Assembly: GCA_905221605.1 (NCBI GenBank)
Contig: CAJNDS010000546.1
Location: 622,824 to 686,823, forward strand
DNA length: 64,000 nt
Direction of reading: 5' to 3'
DNA from: Symbiodinium natans
Taxonomy: Eukaryota; Sar; Dinophyceae; Suessiales; Symbiodiniaceae
The notes under the pieces are model-generated. The model worked only from the letters and a program-made list of their open reading frames with translations. It was not told the origin of the DNA and did no database searches. Below, in pieces: positions 38,058-47,398 of this stretch. Position 1 is the first letter of the stretch. Each line of letters opens with the position of its first letter. The translations under genes and the position numbers were made by a program.

Positions 38058-38165
38058 TTAGGGTTTAGGGTTTAGGGTTTAGCGTTTAGGGTTTAGGGTT
38101 TAGGGTTTAGGGTTTAGGGTTTAGTAGGGTTTAGGGTTTAGGGTTTAGGGAGTAGGGAGTAGGGA
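38058..38165 (+). repeat. TTTAGGG array
   Basis: Heptamers ending in GAGTAGG units. Confidence 0.96.
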
Positions 38166-38359
38166 GACCATTTTGCAAAAACATGCCGAGTACCCCCTGT
38201 GGCCGTGGAGCTTTATCTCAAGTGTTCCACGCGTCCCTTCCCCACCCCCCTTGGCGAAAGGACCTGTCAGTTCAGACGTTGCACATATGCCTTTAGGGTT
38301 CAGGGTTTTGGGTTTCGGGTTTAGGGTTTAGGGTTCATGCTTTTGCACGTGGCTGGGAG

Positions 38360-38483
38360 CGTAGACATGCCTCAACAAAAAGCAATGCAGCCATTCCTTG
38401 ACGGATGCTGTCTTGTTCGTCAAGCAGACCTCCAGTGCAACGACCACTCACATCTGCGCATGCAGAAACTTGCGTCTTCCTAG
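38360..38483 (+). CDS. Candidate terminal exon, product unknown
   Basis: The frame reads VDMPQQKAMQPFLDGCCLVR, then QADLQCNDHSHLRMQKLASS, to TAG. It is rich in Cys/His/Gln. The acceptor GGCTGGGAG is mediocre. A perfect CCCTAAA array (38503-38595) follows rather than a TTTAGGG array, consistent with a last exon. Confidence 0.35.
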
Positions 38484-38502
38484 CCAAGACACTCCTAGTA
38501 CC

Positions 38503-38596
38503 CTAAACCCTAAACCCTAAACCCTAAACCCTAAACCCTAAACCCTAAACCCTAAACCCTAAACCCTGAACCCTAAACCCTAAACCCTAAACCCCT
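38503..38596 (-). repeat. CCCTAAA array
   Basis: About 13 heptamers. Confidence 0.98.
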
Positions 38597-38612
38597 CATC
38601 TCGCTCGGCCAG

Positions 38613-38702
38613 GTGTTGGAAACCACCCGCAATACGAGAGCCCGGGGCCCTGCAGTGGTCAACAGCTTTTTTTTGTTCTCCTTTGCCTTCTCCCCTTCCC
38701 GG
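38613..38702 (+). CDS. Candidate exon, product unknown
   Basis: After CTCGCTCGGCCAG the frame reads VLETTRNTRARGPAVVNSFF, then LFSFAFSPSR, 30 codons ending CGG|GTTTAGGG. The second half may instead be a pyrimidine tract (TTTTGTTCTCCTTTGCC). Confidence 0.36.
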
Positions 38703-38835
38703 GTTTAGGGTTTAGGGTTTAGGGTTTAGGGTTTAGGGTTAAGGGTTTAGGGTTTAGGGGTTCCCCCCCTTCCCCTCTTCCCTTCCCCACCTCCCCCCCC
38801 CTTCCCCCCCTTGCCTCCCCTTGCCCCCCTTGCCT
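38700..38835. repeat. TTTAGGG array followed by C/T-rich tract
   Basis: Heptamers (38700-38760), then pyrimidine-rich CCCCTTCCCC-type DNA. Confidence 0.93.
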
Positions 38836-39171
38836 GAGGCTTAGGGCTTTTTGTCGTGCTCAGGGGGGAAGTGGACATCCATTGTTATTGGAAGTCGAGG
38901 GCTCAATCAAATTTAGAGGTTGTGAAACGTTTCGATCTGTAACACTGGCGTTAGCAGTCGACATATTCTGCCCGCACCCTACCTATGTTCACCCCCTCCT
39001 CGCTCTGTACTTGGGGAGTCTGGCGACCTTGTGTGCAGTTAGACCGGGAATTGTAAGGATATCGAGATTAAGATTTAGGGTCCCTTCCAAGCTACTTGTA
39101 ACTCTACGTTGTGTCCACTTCTGCGTCCCGCAAACCCTAAACCTGATTACCAAATCCCCTACTTTCCCTTA
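38836..39171. other. Unique stretch; ORF without recognisable features
   Basis: The plus ORF 38882-39172 (96 codons) lacks splice context or motifs. Confidence 0.35.
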
Positions 39172-39290
39172 AGGGTCCATGTACCTTATTATTGTATACT
39201 TTAAGGCCCAAGTACTCCCTGTTTAGGTACATGGCCCTAAACCCTAAACCCTAAACCTTAAACCCTAAACCCTAAACCCATGGACCCTAA
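39172..39290. mobile_element. MITE-like element E, split by a 44-bp CCCTAAA array
   Basis: The left end AGGGTCCATGTACCTTATTA and core run to GTACATGG at 39234. CCCTAAA units occupy 39235-39278. Then CATGGACCCTAAGGG completes the right end. CATGG is present on both sides of the array (39230-39234, 39279-39283). An uninterrupted relative is at 42479-42579. Confidence 0.82.
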
Positions 39291-39310
39291 GGGTTTCCCT
39301 TCAGCACCAG

Positions 39311-39369
39311 CAAGTGGGGCTCTTGCACCGTCCGGTCTCCCGATCTCCTTCTCCCAGCGTCTAAGCCAG
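39311..39369 (+). CDS. Candidate exon with possible GC donor
   Basis: After CCCTTCAGCACCAG the frame reads SGALAPSGLPISFSQRLSQ and ends CAG|GCTTGG. Alternative frames are open up to a stop. Confidence 0.27.
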
Positions 39370-39394
39370 GCTTGGGGTTAGGGTTCACAATCTC

Positions 39395-39560
39395 TGGGTT
39401 TAGGGTTTAGGGTTTAGGGTTTAAGTTTAGGGTTTAGGGTTTAGTGTTTAGGGTTTAGGGTTCAGAATTTTGCGCCCAGGGTTCAGGATTTAGGGCTTAT
39501 TAGATGTAGGGTTTAGTGTAGACATCCAGGGTTCGGTGTTGAGGCCTAAGGTTGGTTTTA
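39395..39560 (+). repeat. Degenerate TTTAGGG array
   Basis: G-rich units followed by unique sequence. Confidence 0.9.
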
Positions 39561-40428
39561 GGGTTCGGAGTCCATCCGCAGACCCTTGTTGGGAGGATCC
39601 ACACAGTAGAGCCCCACATAGTACCCTAAGAGGATCTTCTTTTTTGGAATTTTTCCCAAACAGAGCAAGTATGGGTGGCCGAAACATTCTAAGGTCAATC
39701 ATGAACCGAAAATGGGTCTTTGGGGGTACCTATAAAGCAGAAGTTCGTGCATCTGGTCGGGAGGGGGAGGAAGGGCGAAGGGCGGGAGACGGGGGGCAAC
39801 GGGGGGACAACGCACCCCAAACCCTGAGCCCGGGCACGCGGGGGAGGTTCGGAGGAGGGCGGGGAATCGAGGCCCTTCCCAACGTGCGGCTGTGACACGC
39901 CAAGACCTGCAAGACGCCTCGATTCTTTGAGACAACTCGAGGAATATGAGCCCTGAAACCCAAACCCTCTCAAGCCTAAACCCCAGAAACCCAACCCTCT
40001 CCGCTAAATTTTTCAGACCCTATAGAACCCGATAAAACCGCACCACCGAAAAGCCGCAAAACGTAATTTGTAATCCCTATTCCCCTGATGCTAGCAGTCC
40101 TTCAGAATTCGGGATTATCGCTATAATCCCTATAAGGCCCTGCTAGTAGAAGGGGGAACAGCTCAACCTACTCCCTATACCTAAAGAATCAGGGGCCTTC
40201 GTAAGTGGGGTTAAGTCAGGCAACTGTACTTTTACTTACTTACAAGCCCAATTCAGGTACGTATAACCCTATTCACTAAGTGCCCCGATCCTCCAAGCGA
40301 GCCTTGAAACGAAACCGTTGAGCGCCTGTGGCTGGGTGTGCTGCGGAGGCCTGACGTCCCGGAAGCGGAATCGGGATTACTACAGGCGATCAGGGTTAAC
40401 CCTAAAGAAACCTTCTCTTGGGAGCTCC
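39561..40428. other. Unique stretch, overlapping ORFs on both strands, no gene called
   Basis: Positions 39695-39994 carry overlapping ORFs on both strands over a GGGAGGGGGAGG purine run. A fragment of the element B right end (ACTAAGTGCCCCGATCCTCC) lies at 40275-40296. No domain is recognised. Confidence 0.4.
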
Positions 40429-40468
40429 GTGGTACCCTTTTCCCTTTCTTTGGTTCAAGGTTCCCTTC
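40429..40468. repeat. Dispersed repeat J, copy 1
   Basis: TTTCCCTTTCTTTGGTTCAA is shared with 63619-63657, with matching flanks. Confidence 0.65.
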
Positions 40469-40618
40469 TAAAGTAACCAGCCCATTGAGGGTTTAGGATT
40501 CAGGGTATGCGGAGTTCAGGGCTTTGAGGACTAGTAGAGTATAGCTTAGGTTCAGGAGTCTTTTCTCTACCTCGGTGATTGAAGCTGTCTAAACACGCAG
40601 TTCTCCGTTCGGGGTTTC

Positions 40619-40639
40619 TAGACCGCTTTAGGCGGTCTA
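40619..40639. other. Perfect short palindrome
   Basis: TAGACCGC, a five-base loop, then GCGGTCTA. The role is unknown. The sequence 40469-40760 around it holds no supported gene. Confidence 0.6.
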
Positions 40640-40917
40640 AGTTATGGGTGCTCTAGTCTTGAAAACTTTGCGATGAAGTCCGCAAACCCGTAAACCGCTC
40701 AGACATTTGGCTGCGTGGTCCGGTGATCCTTCTCACGGCTTCGCACATGCCCTCCTGCTGGTTTCACATCCTAAACCCTGAGTCCCAAACCCAAAATCCT
40801 CAAAGGCGACCCATCACTGACCGGTGTTTTTTGGGGTCCAGGTTTAGCATGGATTAGCGACCCCTCTGTTGTTTAAAAGTTGACACAAGCCTCTTGGCCT
40901 TATGCCCTTACCTTTCC

Positions 40918-41091
40918 CCTTGTAGCACCCTCTACTACTATCGGGTGAGTATGAAGAGCCCTCGCTCTGCACCATCACGTCAGGACCTTTACCTGTGCAT
41001 CACCCGCAACGGTGCACCAGGCAGGGTGCTCTCGCTGCTGCCCGAAATATCCCTTGCAAAGCCTCAGCCCGAAACCCTAAAGCCTAAGCCC
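40918..41091 (+). CDS. Candidate exon or exons, product unknown
   Basis: A strong acceptor, CCTTTCCCCTTGTAG, precedes a frame reading TLYYYRVSMKSPRSAPSRQD, then LYLCITRNGAPGRVLSLLPE to the next CCCTAAA-like array. An internal CGG|GTGAGT donor could end the exon after only 19 bases. Boundaries are uncertain. Confidence 0.3.
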
Positions 41092-41131
41092 TAAACCCTA
41101 AAGCCCTGAGACCCCTGAAGTGCTTCATGAG

Positions 41132-41194
41132 AACGAGGCAATTGCTCAGGGCAATCAGTTCAAATCTCGCACTCACGGACGCCCTAAAGTTGGG
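41132..41194 (+). CDS. Candidate exon, product unknown
   Basis: After GTGCTTCATGAG the frame reads NEAIAQGNQFKSRTHGRPKV and ends GGG|GTTTAGG. Confidence 0.32.
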
Positions 41195-41250
41195 GTTTAG
41201 GCTTTAGGCTTTAGGCTTTAGAGTTTAGAGTGTAGGCTTTAGGGTTTAGG
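41195..41250 (+). repeat. (CTTTAGG)n block
   Basis: A homogenised variant array starting at the donor. Confidence 0.93.
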
Positions 41251-41488
41251 CTTCTTCCATCTCCCTGACCCTCTACCCGGATATGGGGCACCTATTTCCC
41301 CAAAAAAAATCCGTTTAAGATGCCAGCAGTCGTACAGGCTGTGCGAAACTGCGGGAAGGGGGGGGGGGGAGGCGGGTTCTGCTTTCCAGGTGCTGCCTTT
41401 ACTTTGGAGGTTCATGAGTCGATATAATTAGGAACATGAGTAGGGTAGCTCTAGTTTTTTATTACCGAAACTCTTGGGCTAGGGGGTG

Positions 41489-41608
41489 TAGGTAGGGTTT
41501 AGGGTATAGGGTTCAGGGTTCAGGCTTCAGGCTTCAGGCTTCAGGCTTCAGGCTTCAGGCTTCAGGTTTTAGGGTTTAGGGTTTAGGGTTTAGGGTTTAG
41601 GGTTCAGG
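41489..41608 (+). repeat. (CTTCAGG)n and TTTAGGG array
   Basis: About seven CTTCAGG heptamers (41520-41568), then TTTAGGG. Confidence 0.97.
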
Positions 41609-41638
41609 GCTTCTCAACCCTAATCAACGGTGTCGCAG

Positions 41639-43171
41639 CGGCAGCGGCTCGAAACACACGCAAACTAGCGCCATGATGCGCCTTCTCACGGTGACTTGGC
41701 GCTTATGCTCCTTACCCGGGCGTTGCGTTGGGGGTGTATGAGTGGTTTAAAGTTTAGGGTTCTTAGGAGGTTAGGGTTTAGGGTTTGGGGTTCTTAGGGC
41801 TTTGGGCAAAGGGTTTTGTTTGCCCTAGACACCCTAAGCCAAATAGGGCTTCCTTGCCTGTCGAAAGAGCTGTCGAATCTAATTAGTGAGTTTTCAGGTG
41901 GGCAGCTTCCCTTATGAACATCTTATATTAAACCCATACTGTATAGAAGAGGCTTCTATGAACAGCAGCTACCGACCTTGAACTGTCCGCTTTTCTCTCA
42001 GGGTAGTTGCACAGGCCCTTAATACTATGACCCCTTGCCTCCTTTAACGGGTTCTGGGGTATGGCCCTTGGGTTGTACAGCGTATATATAGGGGTCCCTG
42101 TTTAAGGGCCCATATCAGCGTACCGTGTAACTACCCTAGCCACAAACCTTAAACCCTGAACCCTAAACCCTGAACCCTAAACTTCACCCCAGAGTTTGCT
42201 CCCAGCCGCCGTCCTCGGTAAGATTATGGCCGCGCCCTGTCGGGGCACCAAGGGTCCACTCCAAGGATCTCCAGCTGGTAGTCATCATAGGGTTTAGGGT
42301 TTAGGGTGCAGGGCTTAGGGTTTAGGATTTAGGGTTCAGGGTTTAGTACTCGGAGGATCACGGCACTTAGTAAGCAGTAGGGTGAGAAGTGCCTTAACTG
42401 GGCTTAGATGTATTTCTAAGTCCAGTTACGTCCTTTTAACCCCACTTACTATATCCCTTGGTCCTTTCAGTAGACCCAAAGGGTCCATGTACCTCCTCAT
42501 TGTATACTTGGACCCCAAAGTCCCTATATAGGAGGTACTTCAAGGCCCCAGTCTGCCTTATTTAGGTGCATGGACCCTTGAGGGTCCCTAAACCCTAAAC
42601 CCTAAACCCTAAACCCTGAACCCTGAACCCTGAACCCGAAACCCTAAACCCTAAACCCAGAAGGACTGCTGGTATAAAGACAGGTGCAGCATCAGCTTCT
42701 CCGTCTGCGCACAGCATCGTCCGGTCGAGCCGGATGTCGAACATCTCCCGCGATCTGAGCACTACGCGGAGTTTAGGGTTTAGGGTTTAGGGTTTACGGT
42801 TTAGGGTTTAGGGTTTATGGTTTAGGGTTTAGGGCCTACTTGGAGGTTCTGGGTACTTAATAACCCAAAAATATCTGTACTTAGAAGCCACATATAAGCC
42901 CCCTAAATGCCCTAATAATCGGGTGATATATATTATAAGTAGAGCTTAATTGGGTGATTAAGTACCATGAACCTCCAAGTACAAACCCGGCTAAACACAC
43001 TCCCAAACCCTACACACCCGGAACACGCAAAACACCCGCAAAATCCTAAACCCTAAACATCCCCCCCAAAAAAAACAACAAAATAGCAACAAAACCATTG
43101 AAGCTAAGGCACTGGGCCTGCCCTGGTGCGCGGCAGCCGCATTAGGCGGCCCACTGCCGCTCGGCCAGAAG
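41639..43171 (+). CDS. Exon chain 7: four phase-matched exons, product unknown
   Basis: Exon 41639-41733 after ACGGTGTCGCAG reads GSGSKHTQTSAMMRLLTVTW, then RLCSLPGRCVG. Exon 42206-42291 after GTTTGCTCCCAG reads AVLGKIMAAPCRGTKGPLQG. Exon 42715-42770 after CTCCGTCTGCGCACAG reads HRPVEPDVEHLPRSEHYA. Exon 43087-43171 after ACAACAAAATAG reads NKTIEAKALGLPWCAAAALG, then GPLPLGQK, ending AAG|GTTGTT. All three junctions keep phase (1/2, 0/0, 2/1). Introns carry TTTAGGG at the 5' side and CCCTAAA at the 3' side, plus elements A, B, E and the 41999 element. The protein is not recognised. Confidence 0.45.
41999..42138. mobile_element. MITE-like singleton with CAGGGTAGTT ends
   Basis: The left end CAGGGTAGTTGCACAGG and right end CCGTGTAACTACCCTAG are inverted repeats. 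The centre holds TACAGCGTATATATAGGGG. Confidence 0.7.
42347..42472. mobile_element. MITE-like element B, complete copy
   Basis: The ends are CTCGGAGGATCACGGCACTT and CCTTGGTCCTTTCAG. The core is AGTGCCTTAACTGGGCTTAG. It is structurally parallel to element A but has different terminal sequences (GGATCA...GGCACTTAGTAAG). Confidence 0.72.
42479..42579. mobile_element. MITE-like element E, complete copy
   Basis: The ends are AAGGGTCCATGTACCTCCTC and TTAGGTGCATGGACCCTT, near-perfect inverted repeats. It lies seven bases from element B. Confidence 0.8.
42588..42656 (-). repeat. CCCTAAA array
   Basis: This C-rich array lies upstream of exon 42715. Confidence 0.95.
42773..42834 (+). repeat. TTTAGGG array
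   Basis: It starts at the donor of exon 42715-42770 and abuts element A. Confidence 0.95.
42837..42981. mobile_element. MITE-like element A, complete copy
   Basis: The ends are TACTTGGAGGTTCTGGGTAC and AGTACCATGAACCTCCAAGT. The core includes AACCCAAAAATATCTGTACT, ATGCCCTAATAATCGG and GGGTGATTAAG. It makes a good reference copy of the family. Confidence 0.85.
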
Positions 43172-43214
43172 GTTGTTCATTTGTTTTCTTGTTCTTTTCA
43201 TTTTTAGTTTTTAG

Positions 43215-43249
43215 TTTTTTTTTTTTTTTTTTGGGGGGGGGGGGGGGGG
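43215..43249. repeat. T18-G17 compound homopolymer
   Basis: A T run passes into a G run about 44 bases after the donor of exon 43087-43171. Confidence 0.93.
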
Positions 43250-43383
43250 TGGTGTGCGGGGGGTTTAGGATGAAGGGTTTAGGGCTTTTGGAGTTTATTG
43301 GGGTTGAATTTCGGGTTTCAGGGTTAGGGGCTCTCAGCCCTAGTAAAACCCAAATGGTATGCATGGCTAAGGTTTGAGATTGG

Positions 43384-43465
43384 CATGTTCCCTCTTATAC
43401 CAACAGCCCTTAATAAGGATTTTAATCGGGGGTACTACAATCCCTATTAGGGATCAGGCTTCAGG
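43384..43465. mobile_element. Diverged element F fragment
   Basis: TGTTCCCTCTTATACCAACA, CCCTTAATAAGG and CCTATTAGGGAT are related to 43986 and 57112. Confidence 0.5.
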
Positions 43466-43556
43466 CTTGCCAGCAGCCGGTAAGGGCCAGGTTTTGGCTG
43501 ATGGCCGGGGGGGTGGGGGGGGGGTGCTTTTCAGTTCTTACTTGGTAGCTCTTGGT

Positions 43557-43708
43557 TTTAGCGTTTTAGGGTTTCAGGGTTTTAGGGTTTTAGGGTTTTA
43601 GGGTTTTAGGGTTTTAGGGTTTTAGGGTTTTAGGGTTTTAGGGTTTTAGGGTTTTAGGGTTTTAGGGTTTTAGGGTTTTAGGGTTTTAGGGTTTTAGGGT
43701 TTTAGGGT
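43557..43708 (+). repeat. (TTTTAGGG)n array
   Basis: About 18 nearly perfect octamers. Confidence 0.98.
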
Positions 43709-43724
43709 AGTCACTTCTTCATGC

Positions 43725-43789
43725 GGAACCAGAGGGGTGTAAGGGAGGGAGGTGTACACAACCCTCTCCCTTGCACCCCCACCGGTTCC
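43725..43789. other. Strong 65-bp hairpin
   Basis: GGAACC...GGTTCC outside and GGGGTGTAAGGGAGGG against CCCTCTCCCTTGCACCCC inside form an almost continuous stem. It lies between TTTTAGGG and TTTAGGG arrays and has no coding potential. Confidence 0.7.
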
Positions 43790-43837
43790 TTATGAGCTGT
43801 CTAACCCAGGCGACTTAGGTGATGACTTTAGGCTTAG

Positions 43838-43905
43838 GGGTTTAGGGTTTAGGGTTTAGGGTTTAGGGTTTAGGGTTTATGGTTTAGGGTTTAGGGTTTA
43901 GGGCT
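43838..43905 (+). repeat. TTTAGGG array
   Basis: Near-perfect heptamers. Confidence 0.97.
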
Positions 43906-43985
43906 TCCTGAACTAACTCCATCATGAGAAGGGTTAACTTGTTTCCCCCCAGGAAGTCCAGAACACTAAGCTAAATCACGGTACC

Positions 43986-44090
43986 TTGGGATGCTCCCCC
44001 TTATACTAACAGTCGTTAACTTGTGATCATATTACCCCCCATTTCAGAATATTGTAATCCGTATTAAGGACTGGTACCTTGTTTGGGGAT
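43986..44090. mobile_element. MITE-like element F, copy 1
   Basis: The left end is CTTGGGATGCTCCCCCTTAT, followed by CAGTCGTTAAC. The right part CCGTATTAAGGACTGGTACC is complementary in arrangement. It is homologous to 57112-57218. Confidence 0.62.
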
Positions 44091-44278
44091 GCGGATCAAA
44101 CAAAGTTTATTTAGGATCAAGAAAAATTATTTAGGATCAAAAAATGGTTTATTTAGGATCAAAAAATAATGTATTTAGGATCAATAAATAATTTCTTCTG
44201 TTCTTCCGACGGAGAGAGGGAAGGGGAGGGAGGGAGGGAGAAAAGGATGGAGGGAGGGAAGGAAGGGCGGAAGGACGG

Positions 44279-44545
44279 AAGGAAGCAAGGAAGCAAGGAA
44301 GGAAGCAAGGAAGCAAGGAAGGAAGCAAGGAAGCAAGGAAGCAAGGAAGCAAGGAAGCAAGGAAGCAAGGAAGCAAGGAAGCAAGGAAGCAAGGAAGCAA
44401 GGAAGAAAGGAAGCAAGGAAGCAAGGAAGCAAGGAAGCAAGGAAGCAAGGAAGCAAGGAAGCAAGGAAGCAAGGAAGCAAGGAAGCAAGGAAGCAAGGAA
44501 GCAAGGAAGGAAAGGAAAGGAAAGGAAAGGAAAGGACAGGACAGG
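44279..44545 (+). repeat. (GGAAGCAA)n satellite
   Basis: An octamer purine repeat of about 28 units degrades into GGAAA pentamers and GGACA units at the right. Confidence 0.97.
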
Positions 44546-44784
44546 AAAGGATATGTAGGAAAACATAACATAACATCATATGTTAATATATATATATATA
44601 TGTATATATTACAACAAAATATAACAAAATATTTAGAGTGGCATAGAGTAGAATAGAACACAATATCGTAGAGTATACCTTTGTATCATAAAAATGTAAT
44701 AAAATCGAAATAGCAAAGCATATATGCATATATTTACTGCTATTTGATATAGAATTGATAATGCACAATACATATTTCTTGTTT

Positions 44785-45070
44785 CCACTCGTATGAATCC
44801 CTTCCAAACCCATGATGCGAGCATTGTGTTTGCAAATGGGGGGGGGGGGTCTGCGCCCCCCCTTCAAACCCCCCGCTGTTTCTTAAAGCCGGGCAAGCTT
44901 GCTTCAAAGCATATGAGTATCCTTTCCAAACCAATGATGCGAGCGTTGTGTTTGCAAATGGGGGGGGGGCTGCGCCCCCCCCCCCAACCCGCCCCCCCGG
45001 CTGTTTTCTTAGTCCGGGCAAGCTTGCTTCAAAGCACATGAATCCTTCTGATGCGAGCACTTTTTTGCAA
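44785..45070. repeat. 115-120-bp tandem repeat, about 2.3 copies
   Basis: The unit starts near GATGCGAGC (44814, 44936, 45050). It contains TTGTGTTTGCAAATGGGGGG, a CTGCGCCCCCC block, and CGGGCAAGCTTGCTTCAAAG. Confidence 0.9.
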
Positions 45071-45084
45071 AAAAACATGAAGAC

Positions 45085-45730
45085 ACAGTAAGATACAATG
45101 ATATACAAAAATATAGTACAAAACGATGCAATAATATACAATAATACACAAAAAACAACAATATGCAAGTATGTACAAGAATATGCAGCAATATACACGC
45201 AAAAAAAGAATAACTTACAATAATTTTCAGTAATTGCCAATAAATATTCAATAATAGACAACAATATACAATAATATACAAAATTATACAATAATATACA
45301 ATAATATACACCCATATATACAATATTTTTCAAGATTATACAAAAGATGTACAGCAAGACATACAACAATATAAAACAGTGCACAACAAATTACAATAAT
45401 ATTCAATAGTAGATATACAATAGTAGACAATAATATACAATCATATACTTTAACATAGAGTAATCTGCAATAATATACAAAGAAAATTCAAGAATATACA
45501 ATAATATACAGTAACCTACAAAAAAAGAGAAGAATATACAATAATTTGAAAAATATACAATAACATTCAATAATATGCAATAATATGCAATAGCACACAA
45601 AAGCATAAGAAAATACAAGACAATACAATAATACTCAACAATATATACAACAATGTACAATAATTTGCAAAAATATACAATGTCATACAATATTATACAA
45701 GAATTTCCACAATACTATGCCAGAATATAC
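45085..45730. repeat. ACAATAATATACA-type low-complexity repeat
   Basis: Irregular repeats of AATATACAATA give VYYCILLYI-type artefact ORFs on the minus strand. Confidence 0.95.
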
Positions 45731-45784
45731 ATGCTTCAGAGTATACGCATTTTTGAAACTTCTAATGCCAAGATGCCAGCATTG

Positions 45785-46065
45785 ATTTGCAGCCTCTGCA
45801 AACTCAGAAATGCTGCTATTTACAGTATTTCCAGCCTCTGAAATCGCAGAAATGCTGCTATTTTCCGTATTTGCAGCCTCTGGAAACTCAGAAATGCTGC
45901 AGTGTACAGTATTTCCAGACTCTGAAAGCGCAGAACTGCTGCTACAAACAATATCTGCAGCCTCTCTGGAAACTCTGAAATGCGCAAAAATGCTGTGTTT
46001 TTTCGGTATTTAGAGCTTGCGAACGGCCAGAACTGCTGCATTTCTGAGCGTTTACAGCCTCCGTT
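45785..46065. repeat. 55-60-bp tandem repeat
   Basis: About five diverged units each hold GCAGCCTCTG, AAATCGCAGAAATGCTGCT and a TATTT spacer. Confidence 0.9.
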
Positions 46066-46189
46066 CCACTTGCAAGAAGCCTTCGAAGCCTTCAGTAAAT
46101 TTTTTTTGGATCCCAAATAAGTTTTTTTTGATCCGCCTAGAAAAAAATTGTTTTTTGATCCCAAATAATTTTTTTTTGATCCCCTACCC

Positions 46190-46377
46190 TCTTGTTTGGG
46201 GCCGCAGATATGTCTACGCACACCTACTTGCTTTCAGTATGCCCTCGAACAGGGGCATAGTTGGCATTCGTTCCTATTCTTCCTACTCTCTTGTTAACAC
46301 ATGTTCATTCTTGTTACTCTCATTCTACTTTGTCTTACTTTCTTGGTATTCTTCGCATCACTATTTTTACCGTGTTA
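46190..46377. other. Unique T-rich stretch
   Basis: There is no supported gene. It runs directly into a CCCTAAA array. Confidence 0.5.
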
Positions 46378-46458
46378 AACCCTAAACCCTAAGCCCTAAA
46401 CCCTAAACCCTAAACCCTAAACCCTAAACCCTAAACCCTAAACCCTAAACCCTAAACC
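46378..46458 (-). repeat. CCCTAAA array
   Basis: About 11 heptamers lie 26 bases before an acceptor. Confidence 0.98.
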
Positions 46459-46484
46459 CCAATTCTTCGCTGGGGGTTGGGCAG

Positions 46485-47002
46485 AGGCTGACGATCGATG
46501 TGCAGGAGGAGGTGCCAAAGCCCATCATGGCCAGCCGCTTTCACGTGACCTTCAAGGCCCCTGGTTTGGGGGTTAGGGTTCAGGGTTTAGGGTTTAGGGT
46601 TTAGGGTTTAGGGTTTAGGGTTTAGGGTTTAGGGTCTAGGGTCTAGGGTCTAGGGTCTAGGGTCTAGGGCTTAGGCCAAAGAAAGCGGTTTCGCATGGAT
46701 TGTGGGCTTGGGGAAACCACCCTGACCCCTAAGCCCCAGGCCTTACACCCCAAAACGCTCAGACCCCAAACCCGATAACACCAAGCCAGAATCCTAAGCC
46801 CCTAAACCCCTAAGCCCTCAAGTCCCTGAACCCTTGAAAAAACTCCCAAACCATAGTCCTAAGCCCCTGAACCCTGAACCCTGAACCCTAAACCCTAAAC
46901 CCTAAACCCTAAACCCTAAACCCTCCACTACGACCAGGAGTACACTCATGGCTTGAAGCCCTGGGGCGACGGGAACTACAACGTCCAGAGCTGAGCTTCA
47001 GG
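46485..47002 (+). CDS. Exon chain 8: two candidate exons, product unknown
   Basis: Exon 46485-46563 after GGGGGTTGGGCAG reads RLTIDVQEEVPKPIMASRFH, then VTFKAP, and ends G|GTTTGG. Exon 46938-47002 after CACTACGACCAG keeps phase as VHSWLEALGRRELQRPELSF. In another frame it reads EYTHGLKPWGDGNYNVQS with a stop, which looks as protein-like, so the second exon's frame is not settled. CCCTAAA arrays precede both and TTTAGGG arrays follow both. Confidence 0.42.
46572..46672 (+). repeat. TTTAGGG then (TCTAGGG)n array
   Basis: Heptamers switch to six TCTAGGG units. Confidence 0.97.
46866..46925 (-). repeat. CCCTAAA array
   Basis: This C-rich array lies upstream of exon 46938. Confidence 0.97.
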
Positions 47003-47165
47003 GTTTAGGGTTTAGGGTTTAGGGTTTAGGGTTTAGGGTTTAGGGTTTAGGGTTTAGGGTTTAGGGTTAGGGTTTAGGGTTTAGGGATTAGGGATTTGGG
47101 TTTAGGGTGTAGGCTTTAGGGTTTAGGGTTTTTCGTGTTTAAGGTTTAGGGTGTAGGGCAAAGGG
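47003..47165 (+). repeat. TTTAGGG array
   Basis: It starts at the exon 46938-47002 donor and becomes degenerate after 47090. A G12 tract follows at 47175-47187. Confidence 0.96.
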
Positions 47166-47307
47166 AGGGAGAGGGGGGGGGGGGGGCTTTCGGGTATCAG
47201 GGCTTGGGGAAGTTCAAGGCTTCGGGGTCTAGGGCAGGTTTTGAGGGTTTAGGGTTCCAGGGTTTCGGGGTTTCGGGTTGCTGGGTTGGGTTTCGGCGTT
47301 TCTGGGT

Positions 47308-47398
47308 TACTTGAAGGTTCATGGGACTTATTAACCAATTATGACTGCACTTATAACCCTACTTATAATACCCCTAAAGGGCCATGAACCTTTAAGTA
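47308..47398. mobile_element. MITE-like element A, short copy
   Basis: The ends are TACTTGAAGGTTCATGGGAC and GCCATGAACCTTTAAGTA. The centre is shortened to about 90 bp in total. Confidence 0.8.

Larger units (their letters stand above)
44106..46183. mobile_element. 2.1-kb AT-rich element with inverted multi-copy ends
   Basis: The left end has four copies of TTTAGGATCAA (44106-44192) and the right end four inverted copies of TTTTTTGATCC (46098-46183). The interior is unlike the rest of the window: a GGAAGCAA satellite, a 115-120-bp tandem repeat, about 600 bp of ACAATAATATACA-type repeat and a 55-60-bp tandem repeat. No transposase or other real gene is seen. Minus ORFs such as 44740-45384 are translations of repeats. 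It is probably a non-autonomous mobile element or a composite satellite. Confidence 0.65.

Noticed and set aside
39695-39994. Proline/arginine-rich ORFs on the minus strand, with plus overlap
   Set aside because: Several overlapping frames on both strands are open because of G/C skew. No motif or splice site was seen.
44149-44661. 170-codon minus ORF of LLPCFLAS repeats
   Set aside because: All three frames of the GGAAGCAA satellite are open, so openness carries no information.
44740-45384. 214-codon minus ORF rich in Tyr/Ile/Cys, membrane-like
   Set aside because: It arises from ACAATAATATACA repeats and the 115-bp tandem repeat.
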